Origin: Stagnihabitans lacustris
GTDB taxonomy: Bacteria > Pseudomonadota > Alphaproteobacteria > Rhodobacterales > Rhodobacteraceae
Direction of reading: 5' to 3'
Assembly (NCBI RefSeq): GCF_025950525.1
Contig: NZ_JAPDGS010000004.1
Location: 124,001-188,000 of the forward strand
Length of the DNA: 64,000 bases
The translations under genes were made by a program, and so were the position numbers. This document shows positions 31,463 through 39,088 of this stretch, piece by piece (within the stretch, counting starts at the first letter, position 1; each line of letters opens with the position of its first letter). The notes below the pieces were generated by a model, which saw nothing but the letters and a program-made list of their open reading frames with translations, had not been told where the DNA came from and made no database searches.

Positions 31463-32749
31463 ATGACGAACTCGCCCCTGACGCCGGGGGTGGCGCCTGC
31501 GCGCCTTGACCCGGCCACGATCCAAGCCCATTTCGCCGATCACATCCCGGCCTTTGACGCCCATGAGGCGCGTGTGGCCGCCGACCGCTGTTACTTTTGC
31601 CACGACGCGCCCTGCATGACGGCTTGTCCGACCTCGATCGACATTCCGCTGTTCATCCGCCAGATCGCGACCGGCACGCCGGATGCGGCGGCGAAAACCA
31701 TCCTGGCGCAAAACATCATGGGCGGCATGTGTGCCCGGGTCTGCCCGACCGAGACCCTGTGCGAAGAGGTCTGCGTGCGCGAAGTGGCTGAGGGCAAGCC
31801 GGTTGAGATCGGCCGCCTGCAGCGCTTTGCTACCGATGGGCTGATGGCCAAGGGGGTGCATCCTTTCACGCGGGCGGCGGCCACGGGGAAAAAGGTTGCC
31901 GTGGTCGGCGCCGGTCCTGCGGGGCTTTCGGCCGCGCACCGGCTGGCGATGAAGGGCCATGACGTGACGGTCTTTGAACGCAAAGCCAAGCTGGGGGGGC
32001 TGAACGAATACGGCCTTGCCGCCTACAAGACGACCGAGGATTTCGCCGCGCGTGAGATCGACTGGCTGTTGCAGATCGGCGGGATCACGGTGAAGACCGG
32101 GGTGTCGCTGGGGGGGGGCGTGACGCTTGCGGGCCTGGAGGCCGAATATGACGCCGTCTTCCTTGGCATCGGTCTGGCCGGGGTGAACGCCCTCGCGCTT
32201 CCGGGTGAGGATCTGGCGGGCGTCCTGAACGCCGTCGATTTCATCGCAGGCCTGCGGCAATCCGACCTTGCCAGCGTGGCCGTGGGCCGCGATGTCGTGG
32301 TGATCGGCGGCGGCATGACGGCGGTGGATGCGGCGGTGCAATCGAAACTGCTGGGCGCCGAATCCGTGACCATGGTCTATCGCCGTGGCAAGGACCATAT
32401 GTCGGCCAGCCTTTACGAGCAGGAACACGCGACCTCGGCCGGGGTCAAGATCATCTATGGCGCAGCGCCAGTGCGGATGATCGGCAAGGCCGCGGTCGAA
32501 GCGGTCGAATTCACCAAGGGCGGTGAGACCTTCACCCTAAAGGCCGATCAGGTGATGAAGGCCATTGGCCAGACCCTGACAGGGGCTCCGATTGCACAGG
32601 ACGGCCGCAAGCTGACCAAACGCGCGGCCATGGTCTGGGCGGGTGGCGATTGCGCCACGGGGGGTGAGGACCTGACCGTGACAGCGGTGGCCGAGGGTCG
32701 CGATGCGGCCGAAGAAATCCACGCGGTTTTGATGGGGGCGGGCGCCTAA
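31463..32749 (+). CDS. preT: NAD-dependent dihydropyrimidine dehydrogenase, PreT subunit
   Basis: 428 aa. N-terminal Fe-S region: CYFCHDAPCMTACPTSIDIP and GGMCARVCPTETLCEEVC. Then FAD-binding KKVAVVGAGPAGLSAAHRL and, later, the NAD site VVVIGGGMTAVDAA. GGAGG precedes the ATG at 31463. With PreA it reduces uracil/thymine to dihydropyrimidines, or acts in reverse; the direction cannot be told here. Resembles the glutamate synthase small-chain family, but the neighbour preA decides the assignment. Confidence 0.93.
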   Translation: MTNSPLTPGVAPARLDPATIQAHFADHIPAFDAHEARVAADRCYFCHDAPCMTACPTSIDIPLFIRQIATGTPDAAAKTILAQNIMGGMCARVCPTETLCEEVCVREVAEGKPVEIGRLQRFATDGLMAKGVHPFTRAAATGKKVAVVGAGPAGLSAAHRLAMKGHDVTVFERKAKLGGLNEYGLAAYKTTEDFAAREIDWLLQIGGITVKTGVSLGGGVTLAGLEAEYDAVFLGIGLAGVNALALPGEDLAGVLNAVDFIAGLRQSDLASVAVGRDVVVIGGGMTAVDAAVQSKLLGAESVTMVYRRGKDHMSASLYEQEHATSAGVKIIYGAAPVRMIGKAAVEAVEFTKGGETFTLKADQVMKAIGQTLTGAPIAQDGRKLTKRAAMVWAGGDCATGGEDLTVTAVAEGRDAAEEIHAVLMGAGA

Positions 32750-32767
32750 GCGTCCAGGAGAACGAAC

Positions 32768-34063
32768 ATGGCAAATCTGACATCCAACTTCATCGGCATC
32801 AAATCCCCCAACCCGTTCTGGCTGGCCTCCGCCCCACCCACCGACAAGGCCTATAACGTCGAGCGCGCCTTCGAGGCGGGCTGGGGCGGGGTGGTCTGGA
32901 AGACGCTTGGGAGCGAAGGCCCGCCGGTCGTCAACGTCTCCGGCCCGCGGTATGGCGCGATCTGGGGCGCGGATCGGCGGCTTTTGGGGCTGAACAACAT
33001 CGAGCTGATCACCGACCGGCCTTTGCAGGTGAACCTTGACGAGATCAAGATGGTCAAGCGCAAGTGGCGCGACCGGGCCCTGGTGATCAGCCTGATGGTG
33101 CCCTGCGATGAGGAGTCGTGGAAAGACATCCTTCACCGCATCGAAGACACCGAGGCGGACGGGGTCGAGCTGAACTTCGGCTGCCCGCATGGCATGGCAG
33201 AGCGCGGCATGGGAAGCGCGGTCGGCCAGGTGCCGGAATATATCGAAATGGTGACGCGCTGGGTGAAAAAGCACTCGCGCATGCCCTGTATCGTGAAACT
33301 GACGCCGAATATCAGCGATATCCGCAAGCCGTCAGAGGCCGCACATCGCGGTGGCGCCGATGCGGTGAGCCTGATCAACACGATCAACTCGATCACCTCG
33401 GTCAACCTGGACAGCTTCGCACCCGAGCCGATGATCGACGGCAAGGGCACCCATGGCGGCTATTGCGGTCCCGCGGTCAAGCCCATCGCGCTGAACATGG
33501 TGGCCGAGATCGCCCGCAACCCCCTGACACGCGGCCTGCCGATCTCTGGCATCGGCGGCGTGACGACCTGGCGTGACGCGGCCGAATTCCTCGCCTTGGG
33601 CGCGGGGAACGTGCAGGTCTGCACGGCGGCCATGACCTATGGCTTCAAGGTCGTCCAAGAGATGATTTCGGGCCTGTCGGAATATCTGGACGACAAGGGG
33701 ATGGCGCTGTCCGACCTGATCGGCCGCGCGACGCCCAATGTGACGGACTGGCAGTTCCTGAACCTGAACTACGTGACCAAGGCGCAGATTTCGCAGGACG
33801 ATTGCATCAAATGCGGCCGTTGCTATGCGGCTTGCGAGGACACGTCCCACCAGGCGATTGCCATGTCTGCGGACCGCACCTTTACCGTCAAGGACGAGGA
33901 ATGTGTGGCCTGCAACCTCTGTGTGAACGTCTGCCCGGTGGACAATTGCATCACCATGGTCGAGATGCCGAAAGGCGCCACCGACCCACGCACCGGCCGC
34001 AAGGTCGGCGATTATGCCAACTGGACGACGCATCCGAACAACCCGTCGGTTGCGGCGGAGTGA
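32768..34063 (+). CDS. preA: NAD-dependent dihydropyrimidine dehydrogenase, PreA subunit
   Basis: 431 aa. FMN-binding dihydroorotate-dehydrogenase-like barrel (LNFGCPHGMAERGMGSAVGQ about 137-156, then VKLTPNI). A C-terminal ferredoxin module has two [4Fe-4S] sites: Cys346/349/352/356 (CIKCGRCYAAC) and a second set from Cys379 (CVACNLCVNVCP). Starts 18 bp after preT. No hydantoinase or beta-ureidopropionase gene is adjacent. Confidence 0.95.
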   Translation: MANLTSNFIGIKSPNPFWLASAPPTDKAYNVERAFEAGWGGVVWKTLGSEGPPVVNVSGPRYGAIWGADRRLLGLNNIELITDRPLQVNLDEIKMVKRKWRDRALVISLMVPCDEESWKDILHRIEDTEADGVELNFGCPHGMAERGMGSAVGQVPEYIEMVTRWVKKHSRMPCIVKLTPNISDIRKPSEAAHRGGADAVSLINTINSITSVNLDSFAPEPMIDGKGTHGGYCGPAVKPIALNMVAEIARNPLTRGLPISGIGGVTTWRDAAEFLALGAGNVQVCTAAMTYGFKVVQEMISGLSEYLDDKGMALSDLIGRATPNVTDWQFLNLNYVTKAQISQDDCIKCGRCYAACEDTSHQAIAMSADRTFTVKDEECVACNLCVNVCPVDNCITMVEMPKGATDPRTGRKVGDYANWTTHPNNPSVAAE

Positions 34064-34070
34064 TCCCAGG

Positions 34071-34167
34071 ACCCGGGGTATACCCCGGGCTACGCAAGCC
34101 CCACCAGAGCGCCCCTGTCTTTTCCGGCGCTCTGGTTCCCTCGCGTAGCCCGGGGTACACCCCGGGT
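34071..34167. repeat. Nested palindrome between preA and the next gene
   Basis: Outer arms 34071-34095 and 34143-34167 are 25-bp inverted repeats with one mismatch. Each arm is itself a near palindrome (CCCGGGGTATACCCCGGG type) followed by CTACGC. Between them an inner hairpin CCAGAGCGC / GCGCTCTGG lies at 34104-34135. A related CCTGGGGCGTATACCCCGGG is at 29274-29293. Likely 3' structure for preA and an intergenic repeat family. Confidence 0.8.
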
Positions 34168-34171
34168 TTTC

Positions 34172-34653
34172 CTATTCGACCGCGCAGTCTCCAGAGGTGA
34201 GATAGGCATCCGTCGCCTGCAACTCCGTTCCCGTCCAATGCCAGATCAGGGGACAAAGCGGCTTGCCCGACTTGGCAAAGCCCGTGGGCCCGTCGAAGAT
34301 CAGGTCCCCCTTCTCCAGCAAGAGGACCGAGCCCGGCGGCGTGGAAAGGCCAGGGTCCTCGACCCGCCATGGCCCCCCGTCTTGATTGGCGCCTGGATTG
34401 GCGTCCTGCACCCCGTCCTGCACGAGGATCAGGGTCAGGTAACCCCGCATGCCGCAGCCGCCCAATCGCCACAAAAACGCTGCCCCACCGTCAGGGAACA
34501 TCTGCACCCCAGGCCCGCGCAAAGGTCATCCGACCCGCAAGCCACTTCGGCCAGAGCCTGCACCTCGGGAGGGATCGCTTGGGTGTCGCCGAACGCGGGC
34601 ACGGCGATCAGAAAGGTCGCGAAGATGGCAGGATGCAGATAAGACGCGCGCAT
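34172..34653 (-). pseudogene. Frameshifted gene for a small exported protein
   Basis: The 5' part (from ATG 34653) encodes an export signal, MRASYLHPAIFATFLIAVPAFG, then a Cys-containing region to DDLCAGLG. From there the natural continuation (VQMFPDGGAAFLWRLGGCG and on to SGDCAVE) is in another frame. Adding one base to the C-run at 34507-34510 restores a single ~160-aa reading frame. The family is unknown. Either a real one-base deletion or an assembly error in a homopolymer. Confidence 0.65.
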
Positions 34654-34720
34654 GGGGTCCCGATTTTCGACCACTTGATCGGCTCCCCTCGCGCCCATCA
34701 AGCGCGCCCTCTTCTTCCCC

Positions 34721-34778
34721 TTTCATCTTTTCATAAATATCCCACGGGTGGGTCCGGGAGGGTGTGAAACCCTCCCGG
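34721..34778 (-). repeat. Hairpin plus bipartite motif, minus strand
   Basis: Motif at 34721-34740 (ATATTT-ATGAAAAG-ATGAAA on the minus strand), preceded on that strand by the hairpin CCGGGAGGGT / ACCCTCCCGG (34754-34778). The 25-bp hairpin is identical to the one at 61377-61401. A partial copy of its arm recurs at about 34803-34817. Confidence 0.8.
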
Positions 34779-34860
34779 GTTTTCCGCCAGAGACCGGCCA
34801 GGGCGTGAAACCCTCCCATGCGGCCAATGGTGATCGGCATAGCCATGCGGTTTACCGCAA

Positions 34861-34924
34861 GGGACCGGCACAGGGATCGGGCACAGGGATCGGGCACAGG
34901 GATTGGGCACAGGGATTGGGCACG
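34861..34924. repeat. 13-bp tandem repeat, five units
   Basis: Units GGGATCGGGCACA / GGGATTGGGCACA at 34873, 34886, 34899 and 34912, with a 12-bp first unit at 34861. The unit length is not a multiple of three and it lies 115 bp before the flavin oxidoreductase gene, so it is non-coding. May be length-variable. Confidence 0.85.
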
Positions 34925-35039
34925 GACATTTGACGCGCAGATGGGGCCCAGGGATTGCCCCCCGGCGCCCCACCCCGCCGATCCGCCCTTGCATCTGCGC
35001 GCACAAGGCATATCTCGGTCCTGAAAGGGGAACCTTCCC

Positions 35040-36044
35040 ATGCGCTATTCCCTCCTTGACCTCGCCTCCGTGGCCGAGGGTCAGACGCCCTCCGCGGCCC
35101 TGGCCCAGACCGCCGACCTTGCCATCCATGCCGAGGCGCTTGGCTATCACCGCTTCTGGCTGGCCGAACATCACGGCATGGCGGGCATCGCCTCAGCCGC
35201 CACCTCGGTCGTCATTGGCCATGTCGCGGCGCGCACCAAACATATCCGCGTGGGGGCCGGCGGCATCATGCTGCCCAACCATGCCCCCCTGATCATCGCC
35301 GAGCAATTCGGCACGCTGGACGCCCTGTATCCCGGCCGTATCGACCTTGGCCTGGGCCGCGCGCCCGGCACCGATGGCGCCACCGCGCGGGCCATGCGCC
35401 GCGCCATGGACCCTGACGATTTCCCCAACGATGTCGCCGAACTCATGGCCTATCTGGGCGATCCGACGCCGCAGACCCGCATCCATGCCTTCCCGGGTGA
35501 GGGCTCTCATGTGCCGCTCTTTATCCTGGGCTCTTCGACCTATGGCGCGCAGGTGGCGGCGCATTTCGGCCTGCCCTTCGCTTTCGCCAGCCATTTCGCC
35601 CCCTTTCAGTTGGAGGAGGCCTTTCACCTTTACCGCAGCCATTTCCGCCCGTCAGAAACCCTGGCCGCACCCCATGCCATGATGGCCATCGGCCTGTGCG
35701 CCGCCGAAACCGACGACGAGGCGGTCTATCTGCGCTCGTCCCAGGTGCAGGCCTTTGCCAATCTGCGCCTTGGCCGGCCCGGAAAACTGCCCGGCCCCAC
35801 CCATGACCTGAGCCATATCCCCGCCCCCATGCTGGCCGAGGTCGACCGCGTGCTGGGCTGTTCAGCGGTGGGCTCACCCGCCACCGTGCAATCCCGGCTA
35901 AAGGCGCTGATCGCCCGCCATCAGCCCGACGAAGTCATCCTGACCGGCATGACCCATTCCCACGCGGCCCGGTTGGACAGCTTTCGCATCGGGGCCGAGG
36001 CGATGCAGGCCCTGGGCGCCATCCCCTTTGCGCAGGCCGCCTAG
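35040..36044 (+). CDS. LLM class flavin-dependent oxidoreductase
   Basis: 334 aa, bacterial luciferase-like TIM barrel. Motifs: [56 protein letters not shown], typical of the MsnO8/YhbW-like group that uses reduced FMN or F420. The substrate is unknown. GGGGAA lies before the ATG. Its stop overlaps by 4 bp the stop of the convergent 36041-36409 gene. Confidence 0.92.
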   Translation: MRYSLLDLASVAEGQTPSAALAQTADLAIHAEALGYHRFWLAEHHGMAGIASAATSVVIGHVAARTKHIRVGAGGIMLPNHAPLIIAEQFGTLDALYPGRIDLGLGRAPGTDGATARAMRRAMDPDDFPNDVAELMAYLGDPTPQTRIHAFPGEGSHVPLFILGSSTYGAQVAAHFGLPFAFASHFAPFQLEEAFHLYRSHFRPSETLAAPHAMMAIGLCAAETDDEAVYLRSSQVQAFANLRLGRPGKLPGPTHDLSHIPAPMLAEVDRVLGCSAVGSPATVQSRLKALIARHQPDEVILTGMTHSHAARLDSFRIGAEAMQALGAIPFAQAA

Positions 36045-36409
36045 GGCGTCACCAGGGTCAGCCGCTCGCCCGGGCCTGCCGCGCGCAATTCACGCTCGAC
36101 CAGGGCGGGGCGCGGCAAGGGGGGGGCGATGACCACGATCTTGCCGGTGTAGTGCAGGGCCTCCAGTTGCTCGATCACCGTCATGGCATCGCAGGGCCCG
36201 GCAAACAGCGGCAGAACGATGCGCTCGGGGGCAAGTTCGGCCAGCAAAGCCGCCGACAGATCAGCACTGGCGCGCAAAACCGCATGGGGCAGGGGGATCG
36301 GCCCCTTGGGCGCCAAAAGGTTCTGGCAATCCAGCGCAAGAACCCGCTCTTCCCGCAGGACGGGAAGTTCGGCAAGCCTTGGGTAAAGAACGGTCGGAGG
36401 GGTTGCCAT
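36041..36409 (-). CDS. Unknown 122-aa protein, divergent from phoR
   Basis: Begins [18 protein letters not shown] and contains [48 protein letters not shown]-type strand-helix alternation (shown in part). The arrangement looks like the second half of a receiver-like or Rossmann-like alpha/beta domain, but the phosphorylatable Asp is not evident. It lies head-to-head with phoR, 138 bp apart. I do not recognise a family. Codon use is normal, so it is probably real. Confidence 0.7.
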   Translation of the reverse strand: MATPPTVLYPRLAELPVLREERVLALDCQNLLAPKGPIPLPHAVLRASADLSAALLAELAPERIVLPLFAGPCDAMTVIEQLEALHYTGKIVVIAPPLPRPALVERELRAAGPGERLTLVTP

Positions 36410-36547
36410 GTGCGAATCATCTGCTGGGTGGGTCGATTTTCAACCTGTGGTCACAAAACTTCCATGCTTTGGTCGCTATGGGCGAAATGAAGCGGGCAAG
36501 TGGGGTCCGCAGGTCACAATAGTTTAACGAACGGAAAGTCACAAACA

Positions 36548-37567
36548 ATGCCGAATGACGCTTTCCTGCGCGATTTCCTGGCCGCCATGCCGGACCCGGC
36601 GCTTCTGGTGGGCCAGGACGAGCGGCTGATCGGCGCCAATCTGGCGGCCGAATCTCTGCTTGGAACAGGAATCGTCGGGCGCCACCACGCTTTCGTCCTG
36701 CGCCACCCCGAGATCCTGGCCGCCATCGAAGAAGCCTGGACCGGCACCCGCGCCGAGGCCCGCCACGTCATCCCCCGCGCCAGCCACGAGGTCATCCACC
36801 GCATGACCGCCGCCCGTGTGGGCGATCACGTGCTTTGCACCTTTCAGGACCTGACCGACCGCGAGCGCATGGACGCGATGCGCCGCGACTTTGTGGCCAA
36901 TGTCAGCCATGAACTCCGCACCCCCCTGACCTCGGTCTTGGGTTTCATCGAGACCCTGCGCGGCCCCGCCCGCGAGGATGCCGCCGCCCGCGACCGGTTT
37001 CTGGCCATCATGCAGACCGAGGCCGAACGCATGGTCCGCCTGGTGCGCGACCTGTTGAACCTGTCGCGCGTCGAGGCTCAGGAACGCCAGCGCCCGACCG
37101 AGCGCCATGACGTGGCCTTGCTGATCCGCTCGGCCGCCCATTCGCTGCGCCCCCAGGCCGAAGCCGCGCGGGTGAAACTGACGCTGGAGGGTCTGGAGGC
37201 TTCGGCCGATGTGCCGATAGATCCCGACCAGATCACTCAGGTGGCGATGAACCTGATCGAAAACGCGATCAAATACGGCGGCCCGGGCAAAGAGGTCACT
37301 GTGAGGCTGGACCAGATCCAGACCCCGCGCGGCGCGAAACTGCGCTTCGCGGTCCGCGACCAGGGCGAGGGGATCGAGCCGCACCACCTGCCGCGCCTGG
37401 CCGAGCGATTCTACCGCGTGGACAGCCATCGGTCGCGCGAAAAGGGCGGCACGGGGCTTGGCCTTGCCATCGTCAAACACATCGCCCACCGCCACGACGG
37501 CAAGCTGGTGATCGAAAGCGAGATGGGCCAAGGATCAACCTTTACCCTGATTTTGCCGATGGGGTGA
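36548..37567 (+). CDS. phoR: Phosphate regulon sensor histidine kinase PhoR (no membrane segment)
   Basis: 339 aa. PAS-like domain about 1-105 (FLAAMPDPALLVGQDERLIGAN). HisKA with phospho-accepting His121 in FVANVSHELRTPLT, then HATPase_c with NLIENAIKYGG (N box), DQGEGI (G1), and GGTGLGLAIVKH (G2). Unlike E. coli PhoR it has no hydrophobic membrane segment, so it is predicted cytosolic. First in the order phoR-pstSCAB-phoU-phoB, but an inverted motif pair and a Pho box separate it from pstS. Confidence 0.93.
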   Translation: MPNDAFLRDFLAAMPDPALLVGQDERLIGANLAAESLLGTGIVGRHHAFVLRHPEILAAIEEAWTGTRAEARHVIPRASHEVIHRMTAARVGDHVLCTFQDLTDRERMDAMRRDFVANVSHELRTPLTSVLGFIETLRGPAREDAAARDRFLAIMQTEAERMVRLVRDLLNLSRVEAQERQRPTERHDVALLIRSAAHSLRPQAEAARVKLTLEGLEASADVPIDPDQITQVAMNLIENAIKYGGPGKEVTVRLDQIQTPRGAKLRFAVRDQGEGIEPHHLPRLAERFYRVDSHRSREKGGTGLGLAIVKHIAHRHDGKLVIESEMGQGSTFTLILPMG

Positions 37568-37576
37568 TGGCCCATT

Positions 37577-37698
37577 CTTTCATACTGACGAAAATACTCC
37601 CGCCGGAGGCCCCGGGCTCCCCCAGCGCCGCGGCCTGAAAAGACAGCACGTCGGTGGGGCAAGAGCCTCCGGCGGGAATATTTTGGTCAGTATGAAAG
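37577..37698. repeat. 34-bp inverted repeat carrying two bipartite motifs
   Basis: Left arm 37577-37610 and right arm 37665-37698 are 34-bp inverted repeats with two mismatches. Each has the motif (minus copy 37578-37597, plus copy 37678-37697) and the flank GCCTCCGGCGGG. Here the ATGAAAG ends face outward, opposite to the pairs at 6351 and 26335. 54 bp lie between the arms. Confidence 0.85.
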
Positions 37699-37832
37699 GG
37701 CGGGGCGGTGGTCTGCGGCTTGGTTCCCCGAGGTTCCACGAACGCGCCCCCCCTTTTCGCGCCCCTTGTTGGGTCAACTGGCGCCGCCCATGTCTTAACC
37801 CTGGATGACAGGAAAAGCCGCGGAAATGGGGT

Positions 37833-37850
37833 CTGTCATGATCCTGTTAC
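37833..37850 (+). promoter_or_regulatory. Pho box before pstS
   Basis: CTGTCAT-GATC-CTGTTAC: two 7-bp PhoB half-sites with 4-bp spacing, 84 bp before the pstS ATG. One mismatch from CTGTCAC in the second half. Confidence 0.85.
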
Positions 37851-37933
37851 AAAACCATCGCAAAACCGCAGCCAAGGCGCCTTAAACGGGCGGCAACGGT
37901 GGCAACTGGCCATCGGATCACTCGGAGATAAAC

Positions 37934-38989
37934 ATGTCCTTCACCAAGGTTTCCGTTTCGGCGCTGGCGATCCTCGCCGCTTCGACCGTCGTGGCTTCGG
38001 CCCGTGACCAGCTGCAGATTGCCGGCTCCTCGACCGTGCTGCCCTATGCCACCATCGTCGCCGAAGCCTTCGGCGAGCAGGGCGAGTTCAAGACCCCGGT
38101 CGTCGAAGGCGGCGGTTCGGGCGCAGGCCGCGCGGCGCTGTGCAAGGGCGTTGGCGAAGATACGATCGACATCGCCAACTCGTCCTCGGGCATCAAGAAA
38201 TCCGACGTCGAGACCTGCACCGCCAATGGCGTCACCGACATTATGGAAATCCGCATCGGCTATGACGGCATCGTCTTTGCCTCGGACATCGCCGGCGCCG
38301 ACTTTGCCCTGACCCCCGCCCTGGTCTTTGGTGCCATCGGTGCCAAGGTCGCCAAGGATGGCGCTCTGGCCGACAATGCCGCCAAGACCTGGGCCGAAGT
38401 CGATGCCACCTTGCCCGCGCAAGACATCCTGGCGCTGATCCCCGGCTCCAAGCACGGCACGCGCGAAGTGTTCGACATCAAGCTGCTGGAAGAGGGCTGC
38501 AAGGCCACCGGCACCTATGACCTGTATCTGGCCGCTGCCGAAGGCGCCGATGACAAGGAAAAGGGCGCCAATGCGCTGAAGGCTTGCCATGCGGTGCGCG
38601 CCGATGGCGTGGCTGTCGAAATCGACGGTGACTACACCGAGACCCTGTCGCGTCTGGATGCCAACAAGCAGGCCGTCGGCGTCTTTGGTCTGTCCTTCTA
38701 TGAAAACAACACCGACAAGCTGAAGGTCGCGACCGTGAATGGCGTCGTTCCCGCCACCGCCACGATCGCCGACGGCTCTTATCCGGTGTCGCGCCCGCTG
38801 TTCATGTATGTGAAAAAGCAGCATATCGGCGTGATCCCCGGCCTGAAGGAATATCTGACCTTCTTCATGTCCGATGACATGGTCGGCCCCGAAGGCAAGC
38901 TGGTCGAATACGGCCTGGTTTCCGATCCGGAACTGGCCAAGACCCAGGCCGCCATCGAAGCCGAAGAGCTGATGGCTCCGCTGCAATAA
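37934..38989 (+). CDS. pstS: Phosphate ABC transporter, substrate-binding protein
   Basis: 351 aa. Signal peptide MSFTKVSVSALAILAASTVV ending near ASA. The mature start DQLQIAGSSTVLPYATIVAEAF and VVEGGGSGAGRAALCKG provide phosphate-binding Ser/Thr and Gly residues; IANSSSGIKKSD continues the site. Related to the PstS subgroup of alphaproteobacteria that begins RDQLQIVGSSTV. GGAG before the ATG; Pho box upstream; hairpin after the stop. Confidence 0.96.
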   Translation: MSFTKVSVSALAILAASTVVASARDQLQIAGSSTVLPYATIVAEAFGEQGEFKTPVVEGGGSGAGRAALCKGVGEDTIDIANSSSGIKKSDVETCTANGVTDIMEIRIGYDGIVFASDIAGADFALTPALVFGAIGAKVAKDGALADNAAKTWAEVDATLPAQDILALIPGSKHGTREVFDIKLLEEGCKATGTYDLYLAAAEGADDKEKGANALKACHAVRADGVAVEIDGDYTETLSRLDANKQAVGVFGLSFYENNTDKLKVATVNGVVPATATIADGSYPVSRPLFMYVKKQHIGVIPGLKEYLTFFMSDDMVGPEGKLVEYGLVSDPELAKTQAAIEAEELMAPLQ

Positions 38990-38997
38990 GCCAAAGG

Positions 38998-39023
38998 CGG
39001 GGGGTCTGGTGGCCCCCCGTTTT
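38998..39023 (+). terminator. Partial terminator between pstS and pstC
   Basis: CGGGGGG / CCCCCCG stem, 8-nt loop, followed by TTTT, 9 bp after the pstS stop. Since pstC-phoB follow on the same strand it probably attenuates, giving more pstS mRNA than permease mRNA. Confidence 0.8.
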
Positions 39024-39088
39024 CCCACGGCCCCGGCCCCGCTGCGGTGCGGGGCCCCGGCCCGCCCCCCTTCAAGCGAGACCCGACC

